Shown here: piece after piece, positions 1 through 13,306 of the stretch | Layout of the letters: each line of letters opens with the position of its first letter | Numbering within the stretch: the first letter of the stretch is position 1 | Source of the DNA: Bryoerythrophyllum caledonicum | Taxonomy: Eukaryota > Streptophyta > Bryopsida > Pottiales > Pottiaceae | Direction of reading: 5' to 3' | Length of the DNA: 64,000 bases | Assembly: GCA_963971425.1 (NCBI GenBank) | Contig: OZ020515.1 | Span: 3,526,678 to 3,590,677, forward strand | Translations under genes and position numbers: made by a program | Notes under the pieces: model-generated | Seen by the model: the letters and a program-made list of their open reading frames with translations, nothing else | The model's database searches: none | What the model was told of the DNA's origin: nothing

Positions 1-263
1 TCTCACATTCAATAGAGTGTCCTAGCAAAAGTTTTTGGAGGTGCCCCAGGTGCTCGCTCTCCCCATTTTAAATTCAAAACCCTATAACTTTTTCATCAAA
101 TGTCCAATTTAGGAAAAGATTGCTCTTCCACTAAGGCCTTAGTAATGCCCTTGTACAGTAAAAATTTCAAAGAAGAATGTTGGAAATTGACACCATAGGA
201 ACATGACCGAACTTTCAAAAAGCCTTTTTTTGACACTTGGTCCTTTAGGGGTTAAATTGGCTC
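1..263. repeat. Right end of a TIR element cut by the window edge
   Basis: The stretch ends at 239-261 with a terminus reading like TCCTTTAGGGGTTAA, the same end seen on the elements at 1583-2355, 57169-58099 and 47645-49198. The left end lies outside the window. Nothing in it looks coding. Confidence 0.5.
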
Positions 264-1582
264 TACAATGCAAAGTTCTTTACACTATGGAGGATTCATT
301 ATTTTGTTTTACGGGCATTGATGTGGTGATGGAACAAGCAATCACATTATTCACGCCAACCTCCTTCAAAGACTGGAGTTCTTCTTCTTCTCCTTCTTGA
401 AGGATTATTCTCCTTCTTGAAGGATTAATGATTGGGTACAAGTTCTTTGTGAACGGTTTCCAGAGAGAAATCTTTTGGAAAACTAACGTCAAAATACCTT
501 AAACCGACACTTTAGTGATTCCGTGTTTCAAAAGTTGAGATTTAATTGCAAAAAAAATATGCTTGGGTAGAGAAATAAGGTTCTGATTTGTGAGAGAATT
601 TTTTTTTGAAAACAACGTTGTAGATTGTGAGAAAAAAGAAAGAAAGTGGGTTTCCTCCAATCAACCCTAAAGCGACCAGGTTTAGTGACAAAACCAAACC
701 TTAAAAGCACATTAAACCGTCACCTCTATCCCACCAAACCGCCAGCTCCATCCAGCTCCATCCTTGCATTCATTGGTGGGCTTGGAATAGACTTGGAATA
801 TTTCTGACAGAAATTATGACCAAAAACGAGAGGAAGAAATCCGGTTCTGACGAGGTCTCCAATGTCGCTTCAGGGTTGAGTGTCGGTTTAAGGTATTTTG
901 ACGTTAATCTTGAAGAATGATCTACAGTAATTAACAGCAGCACATTCTGAAGGTCAGGCACCATAATAATGCCACACATTTTTCTTGTGACCCACATGTG
1001 GACTAGAATTCAAGAGGAATCTAATATAGCGTTACCAGGTTCTGACTTATTGAAAAATTCTGACTTCTCAATGATGAATTATGTTGTGGAGAATATAATG
1101 TTGCAAGTCGTACGCCGTCGTTGACTTTCAAAGGTTATGTCATCAAAGTAAGGCTAATGTTGTATCATGCCATGGGTGTGATGAGGTGTGGTAGAGGATA
1201 CCATTTCCGTTAGTTTAAGTCATGCAACTCACTTGTGATATTTATAGTTTGAAAAAAACTACAATTATTTATAACTTTGGGTGAGGAGCTCAGATCCATC
1301 TTTTGCTTTGAAACACAATTTCTAACAATTTTTGTATAAATGACTGAAGTAAATTATCGTTGACCTTTCTAATTGTTAGTAGAGTGTTCCATTCTTGTAC
1401 CCATATTGTTTATCTATAATTTGCCACCGTCTTGGTAATGTTTCAATCCACAATTAAGTACATGGTGATTGGATTAGGGACCAAGGAGTTGGTCACAAGC
1501 GCATTTTTAGGTGTCTCAAGAATATCATCTAATGTACTACAATGTAGTTCTTTTGTGTCATAGCTTTCAGATCATCCACACC
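264..1582. other. AT-rich intergenic DNA, nothing recognised
   Basis: No open frame here has coding character. A short direct repeat of a CT-rich 20-mer (TCTCCTTCTTGAAGGATTA type) occurs around 390-428. The region around 750-900 is slightly richer in GC but gave no recognisable protein. Confidence 0.4.
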
Positions 1583-2355
1583 TTAACCCCTAAAGACCTA
1601 AGGCATTTTTGCACCGACACTCATTGAAAACTGCCAGTTTCAATGCATCCAACACAAAATGCAGTCAAACACAATTTTAACATATCTAACCGTAGATTCT
1701 TGTACTAGGATTGCACAAGTGTATGTAGTAAAAAAATAAATTAGCTTGCCACATTGATAACTCTTCTTGAGGTCATACTAAACACCTTCAACAAACTTCG
1801 ACCACCTTCTATGGCATATTTTTGCACTACGGTTCCTACTTTTTTATTTAGAGTTTAAAAGGATCATGTTAGGCACATGTGCACTAAATTTTAGAAGTAG
1901 AGGAGGAGAAGAAGATGTCCTTAAGAATCTTGCAATGCAACCATGTGCTAAGAATCAACAATAAACTTCAAGTTTTGCATACATCATATCCTTATTATAT
2001 TTTTGAAATTCAAGAATTCGTACGGTAGATGCAAAGATTCCCATTTTTTCCCCAAGAGGATATTTTTATAATAAATGGACAAAAACTCAAATTCTTAATG
2101 AATTTAGAGTTAATTAAAGTATTGCTACACTATTTGTTATATGTCACACTAAACCGCTGCACTATTTGTATTTGTTACATAAATAAATTTGTAACTTTTG
2201 CACCATCAGTCGAACTTCTATGAAAATTATACATATGGAAAGCTAATAAAAAGTGGCCCAAACTATGAAGAATCTCAGAAAATCATGCCTAAAATTGAGA
2301 ACGTGGTACCCTATCCAAACTCTAGATGGCCCCCAAAGGGATCCGTAGGGGTTAA
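1583..2355. mobile_element. Short non-autonomous TIR element, TTAACCCCTAAAG family
   Basis: The left end at 1583 reads TTAACCCCTAAAGACC. The right end at about 2340-2355 reads GGATCCGTAGGGGTTAA, its imperfect inverse. The 773-bp length is close to the 931-bp copy at 57169-58099, and the subterminal phrase AAAACTGCCA is shared with that copy. No transposase is seen, so it is a MITE-like element. Target duplications are not clear. Confidence 0.55.
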
Positions 2356-3567
2356 ATTGCCATGGAACAAACATGGTATCTCAAAGGAATTCTTGAAAAT
2401 GAGGCTTGGTGTCACAAGATTATGACCTTTAGGGGGGATTTATTGAATATCAAAATATTATTCAATTTGAAAGACGTGCCTTTAGTGAAATAATCTTCAT
2501 AATTTCGAAAAGCATCAAATATAAACATAAAATAGAAAGCAAAACAGTTTGAAATGTAAATCACAAAAAAAAGCAAGGAAAGAAGCATCCAAATTAAAAT
2601 AAAAAACCAAGTGGCGATGTGATTCCATAAAAAAATAAAAATACAAAACCTAGTTGACTGTTGTGACTGGATAAGTTACCAGAAGAAAAGAACCACACGA
2701 AAGGCAGCCGAACCCCATCAAATTACTGCCAAAGAATAATCTCTAAAATAAAATAAACAACTAAATAGCAACCTGACAATCACGGAACTTCAGTTAGAGC
2801 CGCCAAACAACAAACCGCTAAACTAGAGACCATCACCAACTAACTTTAGCCCCGCTGCCGCCAAGTTAGACCCGTTCCGCCAAGTGGAGCACGCCTGACC
2901 CTCCACCTCGCCTTATAACAAATCTAATCCATCCGGCGAGGAGAACGAATGAATTTCGGTAGATGAAACTCGTCGTGATATAGGGAGACGATGAATAATA
3001 ATGGATGAAATCCCCAGCCACAGAATGAATCTCATCCAATGGAAGCGAATCTCGTGGATGATATTAGGTTGTGTCTTTCTTTGTGTCTTGCGAGGCTTTT
3101 TCCTCGGGTTGTACTTTTTTCGTGGCTATGGCGGACGACGATGGCGAAGCGCGTGCTTGTGGAGGTGAGAAGTCGGGGGAGAGGTGTACCGGTTGCGTGT
3201 GTAGGTGAGGAGGAGAGGTTGGCGAGCGTAGGTGTTTTGGAGTAGAGGAGAAGAGGTGACGTGCGGGGCGTTAGGTTTGACGGAGAGGTCGTAGGAGGAG
3301 ATGTGAGGGTCCCACGGGTCGTGTACAGTGTGTCTGCTGCATCTAGGACTACTACCTTCCGGGAAACAAGATAATCAGGCTTTGAATTTTCGTAATTCGC
3401 TTCGTTAATCCGACGTTGATGCCGCGTGACTTGAACTGCGGTCTGTCTGATTGTTGCGATGATCGGCTCGCTGACGCTGTGGTGGCTGGACGCTTGCTGC
3501 TTTGGTGAGGCAGCGGCGATGCGCGTGCGGCTACTTGTTGGTGATGAGATGGTTTGAGACAGGGCTC

Positions 3568-3598
<31 letters not shown>

Positions 3599-3638
3599 GG
3601 AGGGAGAGAGGTTTCTTGGATGGAAGGGGAAGACGGTT
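2356..3638 (+). other. Upstream region of the IREH1-like kinase
   Basis: AT-rich DNA passes into a GC-richer stretch from about 2830. A short GT run followed by a GA run at 3569-3603 sits just before the first usable ATG, a common feature of plant 5' leaders. The transcription start cannot be placed from sequence. A 300-codon open frame on the other strand (3032-3934) overlaps this region and exon 1 and is treated as a shadow. Confidence 0.4.
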
Positions 3639-6600
3639 GTGTGGAGTGGTGAGTTGGTTCGGGTTCTTGGAGCCATGGGGCCGTTTGGGAGGGTGGCGGT
3701 TAGCGGGAGGAAGAAGGAGAGCAAGAAAGGGGAGGCGGAGGCCTGCGAGAGGCGGCGCCTCTTCAGCTGGAGCAAGGATGACTCGTCTTCGAGCAGCAGG
3801 GGGAGCAAGAAGGTGGAGAAAGGGAGGCGGATCTCCGCGCCGGGGAAGGTGCAGACCACGGCCGCGGCGGATGAGCCGCCGTCTTCCTTTCTCCACAGCG
3901 AATTCGGGTTCGCGCTCGGGCTGAACCGGATCAAGACGCGCTCCGGGCCGCTCTACACCACCGGCAGCACGCGATCCGGGCCCGTCTTTGCAGGTACTCT
4001 TCAGAGCAGGTTCAACATCGGAGAGGAAGGGTCTCGGTCTCCAGGCGTTGTACGTAAGGCGGCCAAGGCCGCGAAAGTGCACGCCCGGGACTCGCTCTCG
4101 CCCAAGGACTCGCTCACAGACGAAGGCAGGCGGAGATGCATGCCGCCTACGGAGGAGGTCATGTCTCCTTTCCTGAAATTGAAAGCCGCGGAGAAAAGCT
4201 TGCCGGAAACCAGCCAGTTATCTGAAGATGCGACCTCAATTGGTCATGTCTCGCAGCCTGAGTCTGCTTCTAGTTGGGTAGATATCGATAGCAATTTTGA
4301 CACGGGTTCCGTCGGAGGGAATTCCATGGGTGGGAGCCCTGTAGGGTTCCAGCATGCACGCAGCGTCCCTGCCGGTACCCTGTCCCTTCTCCAAGGTCAG
4401 CCTCTCTTCCAATTTCGTGGTAGGAACAAGCGCAGGTTACTACTTTTCTCTCGTCTCTGACGGTTTTTTTTGTTTTGTGTTGTGGAAACAGAAGCTTTTG
4501 GTGATAAATCAAGGTCGTCTTGGCGCCCTGAAGGCGACGGCGTGGCAAGCAGAAGCTCCGACTCATCCATGCAAGAGGCCGAGGCATGTGTTGCTGTGAA
4601 TATCTGTAGGATTTTGTTTCTATGAGTGAAGCAGGTTAGTTTTTTGACACTGAAACAAGCAGACTTTTGTGTGCCAGTCGGACCTGCCGAAGGAGATCGA
4701 GTCGCCTCGATTTCAGGCGCTTCTGCGCATGACTGGCGGGCCGCGGAAAGGGAAGGCGACTGACATCAAGAGCTTCTCGCATGAGCTTGATCCTCGGGGT
4801 GTGCGGAATCATGAGTTTCTGCGGCCGAACAGCCTTCATGAGTTGGAGGTATGTGTTGGTTTGTGTGGAGGTTTGGAAGGGAGCAGTAACAAGTTCAGTT
4901 CGGAGTTAATTGAAGTTGGGGTTTGTTTTGAATTACAGGAAGTGATGGCAGCTCTTGGGGCACGCTTTCATACAGCGAAGGAGGAAGTGAATGCAGAGCT
5001 GGCTGTTTTTGCTGGTGACTTGGTGGAAGTACTTGAAACCAGTGGCGAATTAGAGCCTGACTATCAAGAGAGGATAGAGGACTTGCTGGTTTTGGCGCGT
5101 GAATGTGCCTTCATGGATCCTCAATTGTTTCGGAAGCAGTGTGAAGCGATTGTCCAGGATCTTGATGATAGGCGGCAAGAGCTGCCCATGGGCGCTCTGA
5201 AGAGGCTGCATACTAGGATGCTGTTCATTCTCACTCGATGTACGCGTCTTCTTCAGTTTGAAAAGGAGAACGGTTTGGACGAGGACGAGCTTCATAGGCT
5301 CCAGGAGGAGGCGAAAGTGGGGTCGTCCTTGGAAAGCTGGTCTTCGTTGGCACGTTGGAAAGAGAAGGGGAAAGCCCTTCTGAACGTGGTTAAGCTCACA
5401 AAGGCCGCAGAACCTCTCATTAAGGAGGGGGTCCCCAAATCGCAACTGAGAATAGTCAGTGATGAAGCTACGACTTCTGGAGCTTCTTCTAGCATCTCTG
5501 ATAGTACAGAACAGGCTGTGAAATCAGCAAAGGAATCTACCTTGTCAGTACCAGGTGGCTCGGTGAGTCCAGTTCATTCCCTTGTCGCTGATCGGCTAGC
5601 AACCTGGAAGAATTTTTCAGATGCTTCGATCACTGAACTCGAATCGCATGGAGGGTTGTCAAGAGGTGGGAATGAATCAGGTTCGACTGGAAGTCGAAAC
5701 CGGAGGAGTTCGTCGGTAGACGTCGATGGAGGACGTGAAACAGGGAGCTCGTCGAAAGAGACGCAACGCATGCCTTCTTCGAAGAGATCTCATCGAGTAT
5801 CGTGGGGTCATTGGAGGGATCAACCAGAGGTTCTAGACGACAACTTGGATGTTATTTGCAGGATATGTGAAGATGAGGTTGCAACCTCACGTTTGGAGGA
5901 TCATTCTAGAGTCTGTGCCTTGGCTGACAGGTAATACATCTGCCACTGTCTTGTTCCTCTTGGTTAACAGTCTAATAGTTTGTTTGTAGAGCGTGCTCAG
6001 GGTCTTAATGAGGACTGCAGCAGACTCCTATAGATCATTACAACTAGGCTGAGTTCATGCAAAATTGTGCTGAACGTTTCTGTGTTGACAGATGTGATCA
6101 GCAAGGGCTTGGTGTTGATGAGCGTCTACGAAGAATAGAAGAAACACTAGAAATAATGGTGGAATCCTTCACACCCAAAGGCCATAGCTTGGGAGCGGGT
6201 GGTAGTCCGGAGACTGCAAAAACGTCTAGTTCTAATAACGGAGGCAGTACATCTGATGGAGGCTTGTCAGAAAGAGGCAGCTCTCACTTTGCATTAACCG
6301 ATAAAGTTGGGGGTGAGCTTCTAAGACGAGGATCTGAAGAAATGTTGGAAGACCTTCACGAGATTGATGCTGCCAGCATAGGTGACGAAACCAGAAGTTT
6401 CAACGCAATCACTTGTAAGACTCGGTTTGGCCCGAAGGTCGAACAGTCATTTGTTCCAACTTCTTCATCTGCAGGAAGCGTGCTAGCTGCAGCCTCATCC
6501 GCTGGGAGTTTGACTCCCCGCTCTCCACTTGCTACACCAAGAATAAGTCAGTTCGATGTATTACTTTCAGATCGGAATGGCTTCGGCGACGTTGAAGATC

Positions 6601-9600
6601 CCGTACAGGTGTGCAATCTCTAGATTTTCCATTTTTTAACCTTGAATTTTGAAACTGGTGAGATATTTTTGATTTGTTTGTATGGCTACCTTTCTGATGA
6701 TGTTGATTTTTTAAAAACTTGACCGGGTTTTTTGCAGATAAATGAAGTTGCGGACATAGCTAGATGTATAGCGAGTGCGCAGGTGATTGAAGACGGGCCT
6801 GAATACTTGATGTCATGTTTGCAAGACTTGCAAGATGTTCTCCGTTGTAACAAGGTGGAGGCACTGACTGTCGCTACTTTCGGGAAGCGAATCGAGAAGC
6901 TCTGCAAGTAAGTTTTCAACTTAGCTGTGCAGTAGTTGACCTACGCATAGTAAATTTTACATATTTAAGGACATTAATTTATTTTTGAATTTTAAGCGGC
7001 AGCCTGTTGGAAATTGACTGACCATACTGGTCACTTTGGACGGTTGGGTATAATGCATTATTTCTTGCTCAGTTAATCTAGTCCAGTGTCAAAGAGAAAT
7101 TTCTGTCTTTCAGGTTTCTTACTAAACAGGTAGGATTGGACCTGGTTTTATATTCGATTTAAATGTGTGGTGGAGTTTTATACATGCCATGTACTTTTTG
7201 CATTTCTTCGTCATCTTGACCATATATGACTTTGTGTTTTGCTTCATATGGTCTGAGGAACGTTCATTGAGTTTTTGATCATGAAAACATTTGCGCAGGG
7301 AGAAATACCACCTATTCCTTGAGATTCTGGACCCCAACGGTATGGAGGCTGGAAGCAGTGGAGCAGAGGAGGAGCTTTTGGACGAGGACACCATCCATAG
7401 TCTTAAGTCTACTCCCGTGCACCCACTTTATAGAGACCGCACCACAATAGACGACTTCGAGATCATTAAACCTATTAGCAGAGGTGCATTTGGACGTGTG
7501 TGCTTAGCCAGGAAACGCACGACTGGGGATCTTTTTGCTATCAAGGTTTCCATCTTTGGTCCTTGGGATGGTCTATTGTTTGGACTTTGTTATTTTGTGT
7601 TTGTTCACTCACGTAGGATTTGTAGGAAATATGATTTGCACAACCGTTTGTAGTTAGATGCTTTTGGTGTGAGATTATATATACGTTGCACGTTATCCTT
7701 GATAGATTGTTCATTGATCCACTTTTTCCTTCAGCAGTTAACGTAGGTTGTTTGTAAACTGTCCGAATGATTTTGGATCTCTTCAGTGACAAATTTTACC
7801 TCATTTGTGGCAGGTGCTCAGAAAGGCTGATATGATCCGGAAAAATGCTGTTGAAAGTGTACAAGCTGAACGCAACATTCTCATTTCTGCTCGGAATCCT
7901 TTTGTGGTAAGCGTCTGCAAACTTTGCTGCCTCGAAGTATATGCATTTTAATCGGATATCTTGTTTGGTAAATCTTGGGGAGAAATTAAATGTGGTGGTT
8001 GTTATTTTTCAGGTTCGATTTTTTTATTCGTTTACATGCCGTGATAATCTCTACTTGGTGATGGAATATCTGAACGGGGGTGACATGTACTCCATGTTGC
8101 GAAACCTCGGTTGCTTGGCAGAAAGTATGGCTCGTGTGTATGTAGCTGAACTGGTAAGATTACCTCTGTAGTCTGATTTTTTATATACGTTCGCTATGTT
8201 CTTATTTTAGTGTGATGTATTATTTTTGTATTCTGATATACTGTGTGTGTGTGTGTATCACTACAACCGTTACAAGGTCAAATGGAGTGACCATGCCATG
8301 ATCTGGTTGGTTGGTTGGTCGGTTGGACAAATAATTGCTTTGCTATGATTGTCTTACTCTTTATCATATTTCTGTTATGTTAGGTGCTTGCATTGGAATA
8401 TCTGCACTCTCTCGGAGTCGTGCACCGAGATCTCAAACCAGATAACGTCTTGATTGCTCATGACGGCCACATCAAGGTATGCATCAGTTTTTGTCAGAGT
8501 GTAGTCGGCTGTAATCGAGCAATGAGATCCTAGTTGTAGCTAAGCAACACGAAATTGCTGCATATGTATGTCCTTTATTTGGGTCACTAGAACTTGTTTA
8601 GAGTAGTACACAAAAGTAGATTCCGAAGTTAGACTAGTTTTATGTAATGAAAGCATTTTCTTGATATAGTAATCTCTTGGCTCGATAGTTCTCTTTTGCG
8701 TCTTCTCACAATATAGTCGCTGTAAATACCGTGCAGCTCACAGATTTCGGTCTTTCGAGGGTAGGCCTCATCAATAGTACAGATGACTTATCGGGCCCTG
8801 CTGCAACTGGGACTATGCTCATGGAGGAGTCTCTGAAAAATCAGTGTCATTCTCCTAAGCACATTCATCAGAGGAAGATACGGCAACAGCGATCAGCTGT
8901 GGGAACTCCTGACTACCTAGCTCCAGAAATTCTACTTGGGACTTCTCATGGTAAGTTATTTCTCTTATGTGTCGAAGCCTAACTGCTGCACTTGGCATTT
9001 CCTTTTTAAAAGTGACTGCAGAGGCATCACTTGTCAAATCCTTTGAGGAGGATTTGGTGGAACTGTTGTGGCAACTCCTAGTATTTGATTGATAGTCGCT
9101 GATATATTCTGTCACTCAAATTGTTCCTTCATTTGCTAGAGATATTTCTGACAAGGGAGGGTTTATTCTTATTGTATAAATACTTGTGTAATTTATCTTG
9201 AAGACAATCATTTACATGTATTGATCTGTTTTATGGTACTCTTAGGTTGGCGTGCAATGTTCCTTTCACGAGCTACAGTTTTTATTTTCATACAATCGAC
9301 TCCACCACTAATTAACAAATGACTCTGTTTACTGTTCAAAACGCTTACATTGAAACTCAACTTGCAGGTCCGGCTGCTGATTGGTGGTCCACTGGGGTCA
9401 TTCTTTTCGAATTCCTAACAGGCATTCCTCCATTCAATGCGGAACATCCTCAGGTATATTTCGTTTAGGTTTTGTGCGTGTACTCAAGTAAGTTGTAACA
9501 TGTGTATAGCACAAGTAAGATCTATATCTAATGAGGCGCATGTATCGGCTACGATAATTCGTCTGGCAGTGTTTGATTCTCACCAATTAATCAACTTGCG

Positions 9601-11287
9601 CAGATTATCTTCGATAATATTCTGAACCGTCATATTCCCTGGCCCTCAGTCCCAGACGACATGTCCTACGAAGCCCAAGATCTGATTGACAGGTGAGTAT
9701 ACACTATGTGTAAGTTACCTCCTGGGATAACTTGTTTCCACCTTGATTGCTTCAATTTCTGTTCGTTTTGCAGCTTTGAATCTATGCTTCAAAGCTAGAG
9801 CATAGCTTAATGCTACTGTGATTGTTGTTGGTAGTATCTTAACACCAGTTAATAGGTCATGAGTAAGTTGTAAGCTATCAATAACAGTGAGCAGATCAAA
9901 ATACACGAATTCTCACATGGGCTATTTTTGCGTCTGATTCCAGGCTCTTGACCGAGGACCCAAATGAACGCCTTGGTGCCAAGGGTGCTGCGGAGGTACC
10001 TCTTCTTCCTTGGTCCTTGATAACACATCAAATTCTTGAAACAATTATGTATTGTATTAGGAAATTTTCTTGATTAGTGCATTTCAATTTTCTTGGAACT
10101 GGAGGCTGTTTGTCAGGCTCTTGGTCCTTAACCTGTAGCAATGTCATCAATTTTTGAAGTTGTGCTATTAACTAATGAACTCATAATTCGAACTGTCCTG
10201 CAGGTGAAAGCTCACCCTTTCTTCAAAGACATCAACTGGGACACACTTGCCAGACAAAAGGTGAGAGGACTTCATGCTGTCTGGCTGTTACACACACTAG
10301 TTCTTTGCACCTGTTTTAATTGGTTTAGGGTCTTTGGTCTTTTATGAGATTGCTGCACGCAAATTAACACCTTGGGATTGATTTGCAGGCTGCATTCATT
10401 CCAAGTCCTGACAGTACCGATGACACAAGCTACTTTTCATCTCGTTTCCCTTGGAATTCGAGTGACGGTCATTTTGAATCGGGCCCTCATTTTGTGGACG
10501 AAAGCGACAATGAGAGCACCAGCAGCGGCAGCACAAGTGATTCCGATGCTAGACCTGAAGAAGCGGTAAAGCATGCATCTCTTTTCTCAGTGTGGAAGAA
10601 TCAAAACCATAACAGGTTAATAAAAATCTATTTGAGTTCACAGTGACCTTATATTTGATTAAAAAAGCAGTTGATGGAACTGAAAGAAAAGAAACTAAAT
10701 GAACCAACCACAAAACAACGTGATTAGGTTAAGCGCAAGTCAGTGAAAGAGCCTGATAAAGCTGCGGTCACCAATGATCAGAAATCTGAGGTAAGTAGTA
10801 AAAATGCTGTTCACTTAATTATGAAAAATATCAAACAATCCAAGTTCATGCTGCAGATTCTTACAAAGTACCTCAAAATCTGATGTGTCCTCAGTAGCTT
10901 TAGAACCAGTTCGTTCTTTTTTTCTCAATCAACGACTGACGTGGGGCCTTGTCAATTCTTTTCTTTCTGCAGAGGGACGAGTTCGGAGACATGGCTGAAT
11001 TTGACAACTCATCCTCGTGTAAATACTCCTTCAGCAACTTCTCCTTCAAGGTAATGTATCGACCTCATCTATTGCATTGCGAGGCTATGTCAGATGCTCT
11101 GTTCCATTTCCAGTTAACCTCGCATTATTCAAAAGAGGGGTTCTCTATACGAACAAATCCAGGTGTCCAGTCACTCATCCTTTTGGTTTTTTTTTTGCAA
11201 CAGAATCTGTCTCAGCTCGCTTCCATCAACTACGATCTTCTCCAACAATCTGAAAGAAAGGACTCACCGAAAGGAGGTCCCAGTTAA
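3639..11287 (+). CDS. IREH1: IRE/IREH1-like AGC protein kinase, ~19 exons, ~1394 aa
   Basis: Likely exons: 3639-4395, 4492-4595, 4678-4848, 4939-5930, 6092-6608, 6738-6907, 7299-7545, 7814-7906, 8013-8153, 8384-8476, 8737-8950, 9368-9453, 9604-9692, 9944-9995, 10204-10260, 10389-10565, 10728-10790, 10973-11050, 11204-11287. They sum to 4185 nt in one frame with GT-AG borders; exon 2's donor is the least certain. A second in-frame ATG at 3675 has better context. The N-terminal half matches plant IRE proteins ([18 protein letters not shown] then [25 protein letters not shown]), followed by a C2HC-like ICRICEDEV finger. The kinase domain has GAFGRV, the FAIK lysine, [11 protein letters not shown] and an APE motif after a long activation insert, and ends in an AGC tail with FSNFSF. 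The family acts in root-hair or tip-growth signalling in Arabidopsis; the role here is inferred. All catalytic residues are present. Confidence 0.93.
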
Positions 11288-11928
11288 TGTAAAAAAAAAC
11301 ACCAAAAAAAGGTAAGAAGATAGGCCGCCCTCCTGGTTCCTGAGAGCCATGACAAGCAGAGGCAGGTTTCTCTGTACATACATACGGCTCCGTTTCCCTC
11401 TTTTTTTTTCCATGTACCATGTCCCATCTTGTACCATATCTGTACTTCGTAGTGTCAACTTGGAACTTGCTGCTGCAACAAGTTCCCCAATTTTGCTCTA
11501 GTCCAATGCTGCTTCCGGCTCTAGTTGGGAAGAGACACTTATGTACACCACGAGAAGAAAGTGACACTGAGGTCGCTGGTGCTATGTAATGGTCTTACAT
11601 AGCACAGACAATCAACTTGTAATATTACGTACTCGGGATTATAGGCTGAAACATGTGTTCGTGACTCTCACTCGCTGTTGTGGTTTAGGTTTGTACACTC
11701 TTCTTGGCTTGCTTTAGAAAGCGGATGACTGACGTTACTTAAAAAAATTACTCCTGCCAATTGCATGGATAGTGATAATACTAGAGGAAGAAGGGGAAAA
11801 TAATCTCATCCTTCAGAGAAGTGCCCTCAGTGTGATTATGGACCTCTTTTTGTTGCAATTTTGATTTGGATATGCTAAACACCTTTGATATATCTATATA
11901 GCGCTCTCTCTGGCTATTTTTTAAGTTC
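11288..11928 (+). other. 3' flank of the kinase gene
   Basis: The first few hundred bases after the stop are GC-richer than the following repeats and probably hold the 3' untranslated region, up to roughly 11650. A precise poly(A) site is not visible. Open frames on the minus strand here look accidental. Confidence 0.4.
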
Positions 11929-12151
11929 ACTACACTGAAGATGATATTTAGGTTAACCACACTAATTTGTTTAAAAGTGCTATAAGTTTTTACTCTTGAT
12001 GGATATTTTTACCAACTATGTTATCAATGATCACTCTCTTTAGATAGGATTGATAGTTATGCCCTCAGTAAAAATCTTCTTCAAAAGTAAAAAGTTATTG
12101 CATAACCAAAAACATTAGTGTGGTTACACTAAATATCATCTTTAGTGTAAT
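11929..12151. mobile_element. Foldback MITE, ~223 bp, ends CTACACTAAAGATGAT
   Basis: The two ends are inverted copies over about 80-90 bp. The left end carries TACACTGAAGATGATATTTAG and the right end its inverse finishing TTTAGTGTA. The centre ACCAACTATGTT is shared with the element at 38653-38874, which defines one family. There is no coding capacity. Confidence 0.7.
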
Positions 12152-12169
12152 GGTGAAAAGATCTTGAGA

Positions 12170-12400
12170 TGCACATGAGGTAAGCCTTCCCATAACCAAC
12201 AAAAACCCATAGCCAACGCCTGTAAAATTGGCGTATATCCAACCCTCTTCCATCCCATTACCACCAACTGAGCTCCAAATGGAGATTTGTTGTTAGTCAA
12301 GACCCTTACTTTTGGTTGTTGATTATGGGGGTTACCTACTGCTGGCCACCCACTAAACATGGCTCTATAGTTTGAAAATTCATAACTAATTCAGTTTTTA
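12170..12400 (-). repeat. Dispersed repeat, also at 58105-58330 (opposite strand)
   Basis: Read on the minus strand, this stretch aligns by eye with 58105-58330 through phrases such as GAGTTATGAATTTTCAAA, CATGTTTAG and GGTTGGATA. Both copies have diverged. No end structure was defined. Confidence 0.5.
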
Positions 12401-13247
12401 TCGAAAAAATATGAAATCACTTGGGGTGGAAGTGTAATTCTATTGGCTATCAGTGAAAATTAAAAGTATAATTACCTCCTGTCTCCATATATGCACATTC
12501 CTTAACTTGTCGGTTTTAGGGGGGCTCACCTTAATTGTAAATAAACAACATCACACAAGGTTTTAGAGACTCGAGAGTCTAGAGCGCTTATTTCATCACA
12601 TGTGTAATTATGCATGCTCAAGTTTGCAATGTGAAAAAGTGAGGGTCACTGCACTTGTTGATTCGGCAGTCTCATCACATGTACTGTGATGGAATGATGT
12701 GCACAACAATTTCAGCAACAATTTAGGGTGATGTGCATTTCAAATACTTTAACCCTTAAACGCCTAAGCAACTAGAAATTGGCTTCTTGGATGACATTGA
12801 TGGATGATAATCGACATAAACTACTGTTTTTCATCCAATTTTTTTTAGGAGAGTTCCTTGTATGTGTAGTACCCTCACACAAGTATACATACTTTTTGCT
12901 TTTGTACATTTCCACACTACACTGTTGCCAACTTTGGCACCGTCCTAAGGGCTAAAAATTTGTTCATTTACCATGAAATTTTTGGCACAAGATCACTTCT
13001 ATGTTGAAAACATGCGTGCCAAATTTCAAGGCCAAAAGGTTTATACAAAAAAAGATATCCAAGATTTACCAACATGGGGTAGCTGTAAGAAAAGTTTCAC
13101 AGCTGCCAACTTTGACACCTTTCCAAGGATTGAAAGAATTTTTTTTGCCCATGTAATTTTTAGCATGAGACGACCTCTATGTTGATTATATGTGTGAAAA
13201 ATTTCAAGTCCAAAAGATCCACACAATTAAAACTACATCAAAAGCTA

Positions 13248-13257
13248 GCAACTTGTG
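13248..13257. repeat. Target-site duplication, left copy (GCAACTTGTG)
   Basis: The ten bases GCAACTTGTG lie immediately outside the left end of the 17.6-kb element and recur exactly at 30858-30867. Removing the element and one copy restores the phrase CAACTTGTGTAGATGTGAGAAAC, which is typical of the surrounding foldback subrepeats. Confidence 0.9.
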
Positions 13258-13306
13258 CAGCGACGCTATCTTGTGAGCGGTGAGCGGTGAGCGGCGAGCG
13301 GTGAGC
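13258..13306 (+). repeat. Left terminal inverted repeat of the MULE
   Basis: It pairs with 30809-30857. After the first dozen bases, the match runs through GCTATCTTGTGAGCGG and the heptamer run with about one mismatch. The GTGAGCG heptamers may be transposase binding units; that is inference. Confidence 0.88.

Noticed and set aside
3032-3934. 300-codon minus-strand open frame opposite the kinase promoter and exon 1
   Set aside because: Low-complexity S/T/P-rich translation with no conserved domain, antisense to an exon that clearly encodes an IRE-type protein.
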